This document shows, in pieces, positions 24,966 through 35,492 of a stretch of DNA of 64,000 nt (position 1 is its first letter; each line of letters begins with the position of its first letter). The notes beneath the pieces were generated by a model. The model was given only the letters and a program-made list of their open reading frames with translations, did not search any database and was not told the DNA's origin. Both the position numbers and the translations under genes were made by a program. The stretch spans positions 7,688,001 to 7,752,000 of the forward strand of contig JAAXNY010000001.1 in NCBI GenBank assembly GCA_013420905.1, in the 5' to 3' direction. This DNA comes from Collybia mongolica (taxonomy: Eukaryota > Basidiomycota > Agaricomycetes > Agaricales > Clitocybaceae).

Positions 24966-27054
24966 GAGCGTCACCTTTCGCGGGAACATTTTTTCCTGCC
25001 TTCGGTAAATCGACTCGAAAAACGCGCATCTGATTTCATACATATATTATATAGTAATGGTTGTTGAATTATGACATAGAATGTATTAGAGCAGATATGC
25101 AAGCTGGTCGAACTCTATTCTCCGCTCGAACGTAGCAAATCTCAATCGAAGTGGGCGAACCGACTCTGAGCTGTGGGCTGAGAGAAATTCCCCCATGGCT
25201 TATCACAACCAATCTTATTTTCCCACAAAACGGCGGGAGCATGGAATGGCCTCAACCAGGGATGGAGCTACAGTGGATAAGCTGGAGGGCTTCCGGAGAC
25301 AGATGCCTACACGCAACTTGGACTGTTAGTGAGTGACTTGTACGGTCCCGATGCCGCTGCTCAAAACGGTGACAATTTCTCACGCGGCCCAAATGCAGAA
25401 ATCCATGCTGCGACTCATGCTAATTTTGGACTGACACTCACAAATTAGTTGTTACACCGCATGGCCTGAGGCAATTGAATGGTCAATTCTCGGGGCGCAT
25501 ATGACATCCACTGCCAATGTTATTCCCGACAAACATGGTACCCATCATTACTTTTGACCGGTATATACGGGATCCACTTGTTGTGCCGCTCTTTATGCTG
25601 CTTTATGGGCTCAACTGCCAAGGTTCGTAAATTCTATATTCACGAAGTTTGTTCGAACCTAATAACAATGTAACAGGCATCTAAAAATCTCCTGGCTTCC
25701 AATGTTTTAACCCAGTCTGCGCCCTCTTTATTCTCCCCAGCACCGGTGACCATAGTGCCCTCCAGGCCAGAAGTTTGTGGTCCCGACTAATTATGGTCCA
25801 TATACGGACTCCGAATTCTAACAATGCTGGAAAGTGTTAATAAAACGTGGATCTGAAAGTTGAACAACGGGGACTCACCACCATCTCTGGTGGCGTCCAT
25901 CCACTTTGTGAGTTAAGAGTCCGGTCAGAACCTCAACTGGTTCATCTATTTGTAAAGCAGAAATTTCGTACGATCTGCCACCGTAACTCAGAAGCCAACC
26001 GACCAACGGCATCATCCTCATCCCAGTGTTCTACAATGGCTGCAGAGGAATTCCAACATGCACCGGTTGATATGCATTCAGCTTACCTGTAAATATTTGT
26101 TCCTGCAGCAACAAGGAACGCAACAAAAGATAAAGATCGTAACATATCTGACACCAAGCATAGATCGCTCACAATCAAGTTCGATAAAACTGTGCGGGGG
26201 CGAGGAAAAGTTGAGGAACAAATAAGCGTGGGGTATGTACCAGTTCAGATCAATACCATCTGAATGCAAGAATGGCACATAGCTGAGGGATGTTCAGATC
26301 GATCGGATACGACCTAAATCTATTGAACCTAATCCTCGTGGGACGTCTGTGTCCATGAGGGGACAACAATCTCTCTGGGGCGCAGGCGTATTTGGACGAT
26401 GCATTTATTGTGTTTACTGGATCCGTGCGTACTGGATCAAGGAAATACAGGTATCTCTTCAAGTGGATGATAGCGATCTTCTTCATTTCGTCACGCGATT
26501 AATCTCCCGAGCTGCAACCCATCAGTTTCTTGAGTTTCTTGAGTAGTAATGCCGTTTTTGACTTTTCATGCAGAGTGCTCACAGGCTATCAACGTTCAAG
26601 GTTATTTGAACACTGTTGAGGAGCGGGGTCTGTGGGAGCACTCGGATGACCTTTCGATCCCGACTCTGCTCCTTGTGGCGTCTTCAGAGAGTGAGTTGCA
26701 CAGTAAGTCAACGAAACCATATCAACGTGCTACCCCTCGTCTGACTAGCGCCATCGGTCCGATTCAAGATGGAAAGTCTACGGACTAATGGAGTATTGCT
26801 CTCACATCACTTCGCCGTTCAATGCAGTGTCCTTCGCAAGATGGCTGAATTTCATTACAGGCTGTTGACGGACGATCTTCGGTAGCGATGTGACGATCCT
26901 TACTATCTGCATTGGTGAGCGCCCCCTCAACATCTACCTGTGAATTCACCTATAAAAGCATCGAAAAAAATTTCTTCATCCTCACGCATCACAGTATTGT
27001 CTACAAGCATCTTCGCCTCCTCACCACTTTGCCCGCACACATCCAACCTTCGAG
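24966..27054. other. 2.1 kb intergenic region between MFS 2 and the small secreted protein
   Basis: Only short, unrelated open frames were seen (for example 25847-26092 +, 26349-26546 +, 26549-26788 +). None has splice sites or motifs that make a gene. A TATAAAA box at 26951 belongs to the next gene. No transposon ends or long repeats were recognised. Confidence 0.5.
26951..26957 (+). promoter_or_regulatory. TATA box of the small secreted protein gene
   Basis: TATAAAA 104 nt upstream of the ATG at 27055, followed by a C/T-rich leader with several CATC/CACC elements. This is a textbook arrangement for a strongly expressed fungal gene. Confidence 0.5.
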
Positions 27055-27494
27055 ATGAAGTTAATCGTCATTGCCTCTTTCATGTCCCTCGCGATCGCCT
27101 CTCCATTCGCTGTCTCTGACAACGACGAGTCTGCCCGGCTCTTCAAACGCGCCACTGTATTCTGCGCCATCGTCAACACCGACAGCATCTCAGTTAATTG
27201 CCGCAGTGGCCCTGGCACCACTTACTCCATTGTTAACCACCTGACAGCTGGTAGTGTCCATTTGTTCAGGTGCTACAAGAAAGGAGAGTGTTACGAAGGG
27301 AACTGGTGAACGACAATGTTCGCGTGATGGAATGGAGGCGAGGCTAACACTTGGATAGTACTTGGGACAAGACTGGCAATTGCTACGTCAATGGGTATTA
27401 TACTGACGACCACTGCACTGCTGGTAAGCGAAACTCATTTGCTGGCGTTGACCGAAAGTTTTGACGCGTAGCAGCTGCATTAGGCTTGTGCTAG
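27055..27494 (+). CDS. Small cysteine-rich secreted protein, SH3-like, 112 aa, 3 exons
   Basis: Exons 27055-27305, 27359-27423 and 27472-27494 (339 nt). Residues 1-16 form a signal peptide (MKLIVIASFMSLAIAS). A short acidic propeptide ends at Lys31-Arg32 (RLFKR/A), a likely Kex2 cleavage site. The mature part of about 80 residues has eight cysteines. It contains VNCRSGPGTTYSIVNHL, which resembles the bacterial-type SH3 (SH3b) core consensus NVRSGPG-T-Y-V. Family knowledge suggests cell-wall or peptide binding; the actual role is unknown, and an effector-like or antimicrobial role would be speculation. The last exon adds only AAALGLC. It lies between transporter and esterase genes. Confidence 0.75.
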
Positions 27495-28035
27495 AGCGTG
27501 GGTTTCATGGTGAGAAAGAAGAAGATGTGTATATCTGTGCGGTTATCCATCACAAGTCACGGGCTGAATGGTCGTACCTAGATTGATCTGTGAAATTTTC
27601 AAACGGCTGGATTCAACCTATTGCAAATCAGTGGCCGCCAACCTTCGACTTGCCTAAGCTCCAACGCAGGGGTCGATACACATCCTCTAACACCTAGAAG
27701 TGACAAGTATTGCTTCGTAGTTTACGCCTTAAGTGCCGGTAAGCGATGGCACGACATGAAGAAATAATCTTATAGACCTGGAGGTAAACTTATCAAAAGG
27801 CGGCTGTGCGGACGACGCTGGGGAGCAGAATCTGAAGTATACCATGAAAACCCTGCCGAGTATTGTTGACACCTTGAGTCTCTGAGCTTTTGGCATAGTA
27901 TGACTCATAACGACCTCTAGCTAATAAAAATTCAATTAGGATTACACAGAGTCCTCACATTGGAAGTCGGCGCAGTATCAACTTTTTTTTGTTAAATGAG
28001 TGAATAAAGCCACAACATGCGACATGTTCAACCTG
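27495..28035. other. Intergenic region, 3' side of two convergent genes
   Basis: About 540 bp between the small secreted protein gene and the 3' end of carboxylesterase 2. It should contain both 3' untranslated regions. No gene or repeat was seen. Confidence 0.5.
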
Positions 28036-30349
28036 CTATTGACCAGAGAGGGAACCGAGGCTCTCCCAGAAACTGTCCAGACGGTGTTAGTTCTGTTCTA
28101 AAGCCTCTAGCACTTGCTGAAACCTGGACTCACTCGCATCGATCAAGCAATAGGTCCGAAGTTGTAGTCGGGGCCACCACAGGTAGGCCAGAATCTGTCT
28201 TGTTGAATAACATCTCTGTATTTTCTGTAGCCCATGTATTCCATTTGGGTGTGATATTCGACGGGTCCGACTTGACATTGGGGTCGAGCGACATGGCAAA
28301 ATTCAAGAACGACTGGGCGAAGGCCTTGTCGAACGCCGTATTATTGAATTGGGGGACGCCGTTCGCATTTTGGCTACAAGGTTTGTTTTATGGATGGCCG
28401 GGGAGTAGTAGAACTAAACCTTACGATGTGAAATAATACGCGACATCTTGTCCATGTCCCCCTGGGGGAATGGCGAATTCGCCCTGAGGATTCGAAAGTG
28501 AGATCCATAACTCACCTAGTGGCTATGGACTCACCTTGAATGAAGCTCCATTGAAAGCACGGAGAAGATAATACGTTGGACATATAAAGATAGCTATGAA
28601 TTCATTTCAGCCGGCATAAGAGTCTGCCATGGCATGTTGTTACCTTCACCCATGATAGCAATGACTTGTGCGAGGGGTGTACCAACAGTCCGGTAGACCG
28701 CTGCTCCGGTTGCGCTCTCGGTTGAGTTGAAGTTAGGGAAGAGGTTACCTATATAATCCGGAACCCGAACTGTCGAGGCCGTGCTTGCATTCACGAAGGC
28801 AGCGCCCTCGAAAGTGTTTGTAATGGCCAAAACAGCTTCCTGGCGTAGATCATGAATATTGCCACGCAACATATGGTTTCACCACACACCCCATTGACCT
28901 TCCCTTGACTAAGTGCTACTGTAGCTCGTTGCGTAATGAAAGTTCCATCTACGACAGGAACCCATATGAAAGTGCCGAAGAACCCGCTGGCTTCGATGTT
29001 AGTATTAGCCTTTTCGAGTGTGGCAGCCGGGACGTTTCGAAGACAGGCAAGCGAATCGGCAGCTGTTGAGCAGCTAATGATGCTCTATAAGCCAAAAGTC
29101 TCAAAAGGAATATATTCACTCACTTGGTTTGAGCAACGGCCTCGCTATAGAGTTGCTGAAATTGAAAAGAACGAAGTAGATAAATCAGAGACCCGTTAAA
29201 AAGGTTGTATAATACGCGACACGAACCTCGGGAATGGGGTCATTGAAATTATATTGAGAGGGGAGGAAAGTCGAACTTGTAATTGCTCCTCGGAACAGTG
29301 AGGGTGTGGTTTTTCCGTCATGGGCAATGACGTGTTGGAGAACAGAGCCCGCGCCTTCATAGTCGGGTGAGGCCATGACGAGAGTGTATTTCCATTGATA
29401 TCATACCTGCCGATTCACCCCAGATAGTAACCTTGGTGTGGTCACCGCCGAATTTATGAATCTGCGAAAGTTGCAGCTAAAAGGAAAAAGGGGAACGACT
29501 CCACATACGTGCGTCTGGACCCATTTTAACGCGAATTCTTGATCCACTGTTTAGGCGCTAGTTGAGGGCTCAGGCGATTGACCGCAGGATCAGGAAAGCT
29601 CACATAATCCCGCGTTCAAGGTGCCATTATTTTTGACCGCCACGCCAGGTAGGAATCCAAAGACGCCAAGACGGTACTGTATGATGACAGCCACAACACC
29701 ATTGTTGGACTCACGAATAAGATCGTCTCCGTTGAAGGATGCGGCACTTCCACCTGTGTAACCTCCTCTAACATGAAAGTCAGTGGAAAGTCGCCTCGTT
29801 TCAGAGTATTATTACCCATGTATCCATACTACCACTGGAAGTTTTCTTGTACTTTCGGAAAGCACACCAGGAGTGAAGACACTAGGAGCAGTTTTGTAAT
29901 TAGATAGTAGTTAAGATAGGGTGTGGATTGAGGATAATTACTTCAAGAATAGACAGTCTTCAGAAGCCGCTGCGGAAGCCCGTTTCAAGGACGCACGGGG
30001 GAACGGTGTAGTCGGAGCACTCCCCGTACCCGCCGAGAGGCATGAATTGGGCTGGGCATTCGCTTGTTGAACGTCGGCTACGGTTGCTGGTGTTCTGGGT
30101 GCTTGCCAACGCAGGGCACCTGACGACATAATATTAGTTTTTCTTTCTTGGAAAAAAGTGACGCAAGTAATTACCTGTGGGAGGAGCAGCATATCGCATA
30201 CCCAGAAAGCGCGTGTTATGGGAAGTAGGATCAACGGTCCCCTGGTACTTCGCATATCCAAGGTTGACGATTTGAGCGACAGGAGCCTGAGCCCTGACTC
30301 CGATGCCTGATATGACAAACACGAATGATAAAATCTGTTTCATCAACAT
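28036..30349 (-). CDS. Secreted type-B carboxylesterase/lipase 2, 536 aa, 14 exons
   Basis: Exons: 30349-30175, 30119-29942, 29881-29816, 29767-29604, 29546-29509, 29461-29407, 29354-29227, 29155-29124, 29073-28890, 28839-28644, 28593-28535, 28483-28425, 28373-28134, 28072-28036 (1611 nt, all phases consistent). The signal peptide reads MLMKQILSFVFVISGIGVRA. The oxyanion motif is HGGGY and the nucleophile elbow GESAGAGS (Ser224). Glu351 in TNTFEG and His435 in PPGGHGQDV complete the likely triad. It belongs to the same superfamily as carboxylesterase 1, but its exon structure is different and alignment is weak outside the motifs, so it is an old paralogue rather than a recent copy. Substrate unknown; fungal members hydrolyse lipids, sterol esters or aromatic esters. 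Confidence 0.92.
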
Positions 30350-30382
30350 TATGGTGCGTCTCTAAAGCGGTCAATATGCCAG

Positions 30383-30392
30383 GGTTTATATA
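30383..30392 (-). promoter_or_regulatory. Candidate TATA box for carboxylesterase 2
   Basis: GTATATAAAC-type sequence on the minus strand about 40 nt upstream of the ATG at 30349. Its distance and sequence suit a TATA box with a very short leader. Confidence 0.4.
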
Positions 30393-30798
30393 CCACCTCA
30401 TTAGTTCTATTTTCGTACTTCTGTGAAGTCGAAACGGAATCACATAGCTCCGGGTGGAGCCCGGTACGACCTCCCCCTGGAAGGATGAAGCAACGTGGGA
30501 TAGCGAATAGGATCAGCTGTGCACTACGTCGGTCTATTATTGGTATATTTGGACCGAGTATCTCGATAGCTTGTCGAATCCAGAGGGGGCACTGCTGTAA
30601 CTGAATTTTCCTCGCACGACCATGAGGAGCACGGAGAGTCATCTTAACATTAGAAATGAGGTTATATGTGTTGGAGTAATGGTACTCAGTTCATTGGCCT
30701 AAAGAGTGGGCACACCTTATACTGATGTTGACGGCGTACCGTCTAAGTTACTACTACAAGGCTCAGAGTTTCGGAAGTTATCCCCTTCCGACATTATC

Positions 30799-30814
30799 AT
30801 ATATATATATATAT
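30799..30814. repeat. (AT)8 microsatellite
   Basis: Eight AT dinucleotides in a row in the intergenic region; probably mutable, no functional claim. Confidence 0.9.
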
Positions 30815-31250
30815 CATATCTGTCGTACGTTAGGAATTTGTAACAGCTATCAGTGATAGGGGTGTGTGGAGGAAATCACTGACGCGGTGCATCTGTAAGG
30901 CAATGAACGGCTGGTGGGCCCAGTCCTTATCATATTCACTGGAGTGAGGGTGAGAAAAAACCGAACTTCCTTTCAAATGCGCTGGGCGGTAACAGTCATG
31001 TGACCGTGAGGTTTCCTTTCTCTAAACCTTTTAGCACAGCCACCAGCCTCTCTTCCACCAACAAAACTGAATCTCAGCGCTCAGCGTTTGTTCAACTCGA
31101 TTTCCTTAGATATTGAAAATATAAGAAAACCCATCGCAACCATATCTTATAACCCACGGCAGGAACGAACGATTGACGCGTAAAATTTAGAGTAAATTGT
31201 CTCCTGAAAGTGAAGCTCTCCTCGAGAGCGCGTCTCCGTCTGAAGGCACA

Positions 31251-31510
31251 ATGCCCCCTGAAGGTACGATTCCTCCGAAGGGTACGCCTCCACCCGAAGG
31301 CATGATTCCTGAAGGCGCAACTCCTCCCGAAGCTACAACTCCCCCTGAAGGTCTACCTCCATCCAAAGGTATAACTCCGCCCAATGGTACGGTTCCTCCT
31401 GAGGACACACCTCCACCCGAAGGCACAACTCCTCCAGAAGGTACAGCTCCCCCCGAAGGCACTGCTCCACCTAAAGTTACAACTCCTCCTGAAGGCACAG
31501 CTCCCTCCAA
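31251..31510 (+). repeat. Tandem ~15-bp repeat encoding PPEGT-like pentapeptides
   Basis: The unit is close to CCT-CCY-GAA-GGY-ACN and is repeated roughly 17-20 times with synonymous and conservative changes. Because the period is a multiple of three and the unit lacks stops on either strand, the antisense strand is also open (31187-31669), encoding PSGG-type repeats. Confidence 0.85.
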
Positions 31511-32332
31511 CAGCACGACTCCTGATGGCTCAAATGGCTCCCCTCGTTGTGGTGACTCGTCCGATGACACGACGAAACGAGACACCTGTCGACTAGACGA
31601 CGACACTCCTACTGGACTGTCCGATACCACTTCCCCGGGTAGCACTGACGGCTCCTCCATTGACGGCACATCTTCTGACCGTACAATAGGCTCAGAGACA
31701 TGTCCATGTGACGCTCCTGGCCGCTCCCCATCTAAGGCTTATCCTCTGATGATACCCAAAATTTGGAGACATGCCAACCAAATCCCACTTCGTCTCGTGG
31801 TGGCGCGCCTGATGACAATACAGAGACGTGCCCCTCAGATCTTGGCTCTCCTCCGGTTGGTTCATCTCCTGGTGATTCCCCGCCTGATGGCTCCAATGCA
31901 GATGGTGGCACTCCCGGTGGCTCATCTCCTGACGGTAGCACACCCGACGGAACATTTCCCGACAATGTTCCCCCTGAGAGTACGCGTCCTGGTAGTTTCC
32001 TTCCTGATAAACCACCCCCCGACGGTTCCATGCGTGATAGTTTTACTCTGCCACCAGACAGCTCCAGTCCCAATGGTCCTGCCCCCGGCGACTTACCGCC
32101 CGACGGCCCCCCTCCAGGAGGCACACCTCCGGATGAGCCTTGTTCACTAGGGGGCGTACTTTTCCCAAGTGTGCCACCCGGACCACCTCCCGCCCCTGGT
32201 TATTCAAAAGGCGACCCCGACCCTCAGAACAACGGTGGGAAGCATGAGGGTGGTCGAGGCCAAGGCGTTCAGGGTTCGGAGGGGAAGAAGGATCCTGGAA
32301 ATGACAAACCTGATAGAGGGGGGCGGGGCTAA
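31251..32332 (+). CDS. PPEGT-repeat and Cys-repeat low-complexity protein, frame switch, possibly broken
   Basis: The first part (ATG at 31251) encodes about 20 tandem pentapeptides close to PPEGT, for example PPEGTTPPEGTAPPEGT. A Ser/Thr/Asp region follows with motifs TKRDTCRLD and IGSETCPCD. That frame stays open but loses coding character near 31735. The next frame, opening around 31737, continues the same composition (DDTQNLETCQPN, DDNTETCPSDL), then runs of PDG and PGG repeats to GGRG and TGA at 32330. A single gene with an intron or indel near 31700-31737 is therefore likely. A splice would need an intron of only about 30-37 nt. The open frame extends 5' of the ATG, so an upstream exon is possible. 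No signal peptide was found. Elastin-like or wall-protein behaviour is inference. Confidence 0.5.
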
Positions 32333-33349
32333 CGCCTCTAAATGGTTCACCACCTCCGGATGACCCGCCGGACGCCCGCCACCTGCAGGGTCTGAACCCG
32401 TGGTAAATCCCCTACACAAAGCAACCCGGAATTGGGGGGTAAGCATCCCCCAGGCTCTAAGCGCACACCGGACCCTACACACACAGTAGTGGACGTCATA
32501 AGGCCACAGAGAACTCGGTCCATACCACCGCCCTCCAAGCCTGAATGGATACGCTCCATACCGCCACAAGCACGCACAAAGGCAAAACGACGTACGGCAC
32601 CTCCGCGGACTCGTGAGATATCGTGGGCGGATATCGTAAGGTGTGCTAAACTCTTTTTACCTATCTCTTACATACAGATTCCTAACTTCTTTCTTTTTTC
32701 CTAGACGCGACTTGGCATAGTTTACCAAGTTTGGGTTGAGTAGTATGTACGACACGTCTTGTAGAACGTGTTGCTCGAGAGCTTGGTCTCAAGAGAAATA
32801 ATAAAGCATTTTAACAGTCCTGTGACCCCACCAGTATCTTGAGCCCACCCAACGACAGTCTCCAATTCCTATTAACACGGCATTTGGCATGCATATAATT
32901 AAGAAGGGTCGATAAGTTTGTACAATCAATTCAAATTCTGTAATGCAGAGGGTATATACAGCATGGAGTCTAAAGCTACAATTAATTGATTTATCCACAA
33001 ATATTGAGGAAAGAAGCGCTCTACATAGACGCGCCGATACAACATTCGGAGTCTATCGTCCACATTGAGGGAGAGTTTAGAGGTACAGGTAAGATGTCTA
33101 CAGTACAGCGAACGTAATAATAGTTTATGTGAGGATACGCGGATCGTCTCTGTGATACGTATGGACAAGCGAGAACGGCCCGAATGACAAGTTTGTTTGT
33201 CGGTTGAAGCGATGAGTGTGTTCCATCCGTGTTGTAGGCCAAGGCATAGGAAATGAAAATTGGAACTGGAGACAATGGCGGATAGTATCCAGGAGATTAT
33301 GTTGCGGCGTGCAGTAGTAGCCAGCAATCTGGAAGAAAAACTGTTGAAA
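32333..33349. other. Intergenic region with a weak possible exon
   Basis: About 1 kb between the repeat gene and SPT2. An open stretch at about 32432-32640 (+) encodes a basic Pro-rich peptide (RTREISWADIVRCAKLF near its end). It could be a 3' exon of the repeat gene or a chance frame; no ATG or firm splice partner was found. Confidence 0.35.
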
Positions 33350-34903
33350 TTAATTGCGCTTCTCTCGTGCCTCCTTTTCCTTCTTGCGCCGACGTTTTTC
33401 CTCTTCACGGCGTCGCTCTTCTTCAAGTGCCAATACATCTTCCTTCTTCGCGATGCGGGCACTAAAGAGTGAAGAGACTCAGTGATAGTGGCGTAAGTGA
33501 CAAGATATGATATGAACCTCATTTTCTCTTCCTTTTCTAGAACTGTCGCATCGACCTCCATGTCCTCGTCGTCGCTAAGCACGTCCATACCGACATAAGC
33601 ATTCCTGTCCCGGCCAAACATCTTCCAGATAGTGTTTCCAATGTCATTGTCGTCGGGAGATCGCGCGCGCTTCTTGTATGGAGGGGGAGACTCAGACCGA
33701 CTGATAGAGCGTGGACGCTTCTTGGTAGACACAGTGGATCGTCCATTGACAGTAGCAGAACTAACAGAGTGCTTAAGTGGCTTCGCAGCGGGCATTGCGG
33801 GTTTTGAAGACACATATTTGTCGACAGTGCCAGTCCGGGAGATGGAGACAGAAGATTTGGGTGCAACCGAGACAGGGGCTATTACTTTCGAGGGCACAGG
33901 TTTTACAGGCGATTTCGGAGGGGGAGCAACTTTCTTCGTGATTGAACCCTGGCTGGAGGGCTGAGGAGTGGAGCTGCTTCCCTCTGAAAAAGACAGGTAA
34001 GAATGCAAAAAATGCATATGGTAAGATCCTTAAAGGACGCTTACGGGAGGCAGGTGTATTCGCGCCAGAGGTGGCTGCGGAAGGTATCTGCTTCCTTGGG
34101 ACTTCTTTCTTCTTCGACGACCCAAACCAGTCGTTGAATTCGCGGGCCTCGTCCCCATCAAGGACCTTCTCCTTCAGCTTCGCACGGTCCTGCAAGATCT
34201 CGTCAATGGTACGAGTGTCCCGCTTCACCGTATTGAGTTTGGTCAGTGTGTTTGGCATTGCAGCAATACGTTCTTTGACCGATTTGGATGACGATGAAGC
34301 ATCCGGAACTTGCGATGTCGTTGTAACATCAACAGCGCCACCTGGCAGGCGCCGACCCGCCTTCGAATAACCCCCTGCGTTCGCTGAACGCTTGGTAGGG
34401 TTGAAAAGCCTGCGCATTTCCATTTGTTGTTTGCGCTCGCGCTTCTCCTCCCTGGTTAAAAACTCAGGGGCAGAATCGTCATCGTCACCAACACCGGGGA
34501 GTCTGCGTTTGCGAGCGTCCTCTCGAGCACGGTTATGAGATGAAGACGAGGGCCATTTCGGTGAAGAACCTTCCGGAAGGGAGGCAGCACTGATCTTCGC
34601 TTTCTTAGGGCCATATCTCAGCGCACTGCGCTGTTCTTCCTCCCGCCGCTCCAGTGCGGCCTGCCTAGCTTGCTGCTCAGCCTCCGCTCGTTTATCCCTC
34701 TCCTGCCGCCGCTTTTCCTCCTCAAAATGCTTCATCCGAAGTTGGTTTTCCATTTCTCTCCGTTTTTTATCCGCCATCTCCGCCTGTTTCCGTTTCAGTT
34801 CTTCATTTCGTTGGCGTTGGGCTAGTTGTGATTCGACAATACTCTGCGACTGTTTAGTTTGTGTAGCACTGAGTGCCATTAAGGCCTGGAAAGTCGTAGC
34901 CAT
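33350..34903 (-). CDS. spt2: SPT2 chromatin protein, 478 aa, 3 exons
   Basis: SPT2-family histone-binding chromatin factor linked to transcription elongation (family knowledge); nuclear. Exons: 34903-34045, 33983-33518, 33461-33350 (1437 nt). The N-terminal two fifths is a long charged helix/coiled coil rich in Lys, Glu, Arg and Gln (RREMENQLRMKHFEEEKRRQ). The middle is Ser/Pro-rich and basic, with KKRPRSISRSESPPP. The C-terminal SPT2 domain is clear: IWKMFGRDRNAYVGMDVLSD, then ADATVLEKEE-like sequence joined in phase to SARIAKKEDVLALEEERRRE. It ends in a run of basic residues. It sits inside the accessory region between the repeat gene and the MFS array. Confidence 0.93.
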
Positions 34904-35492
34904 TAGAAGGGAAGGATGTTAGGGTATAGAGGGCAAGATGATGGTGTGAGTCAAAGACTGCCAGCAACGCCGACGAACAAGGCTATCGTGGTCAATTTAG
35001 CGGAGTTTGATTACTATTTGGCTCCATTGCAGTGGCCACAGCCATTGTATACCCCAGCCGCCTCACCTTCGTTCATATGCGCTAACCCTTAACCTCTCAT
35101 TATTCTCATCTAACAGATGCTTTTTGAGAATTCGTATGGGAAAATGAAAGCAAAATGTGTAGGTATATAAAGTCCGCCATATACGATTGATGGTCTATCA
35201 GAAAGGTTCTGTTGAGGCTTACCGAAAAAAATCCGGGATACATTACCTACGAACCAACTTAAAATCGATTATTTGAGCTAATAGATTGTATTCTCGGTTT
35301 ACTAAATTATAGGGGCCGATAACGATTCCATGGAACCGCTGCAATCTCCCCGCCGAAAGTACTCGCCTCATCGTCTTCTCTCAACCACACTCAGAAGCTA
35401 TCGTTTATTATCCTTTGGATAACATCCAAGCATACGAACATGATGATTTCTAACCAGAGACACTTCTATCCACTAAAGCCTCCTCTGGAGTC
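34904..35492. promoter_or_regulatory. SPT2 promoter region / MFS 3 downstream region
   Basis: This 589 bp gap holds the SPT2 upstream region and the 3' end of MFS 3. It is AT-rich around 35150-35310. No gene was seen. Confidence 0.4.

Larger units (their letters stand above)
30350..31196. other. Intergenic region between carboxylesterase 2 and the repeat gene
   Basis: About 850 bp separating divergently arranged genes. It includes the esterase promoter and an (AT)8 tract. A C/T-rich stretch near 31040-31065 precedes the repeat gene and may mark its transcription start. Confidence 0.45.

Noticed and set aside
24966..27054. Possible transposon or gene relic in the 2.1 kb gap
   Set aside because: No terminal repeats, target duplications or protein similarity that I can recognise; only short unrelated frames.
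31187..31669. 160-codon minus-strand frame rich in PSGG repeats
   Set aside because: It is the mirror of the PPEGT repeat; the 15-bp unit has no stops on either strand, so openness there is not evidence of a gene.
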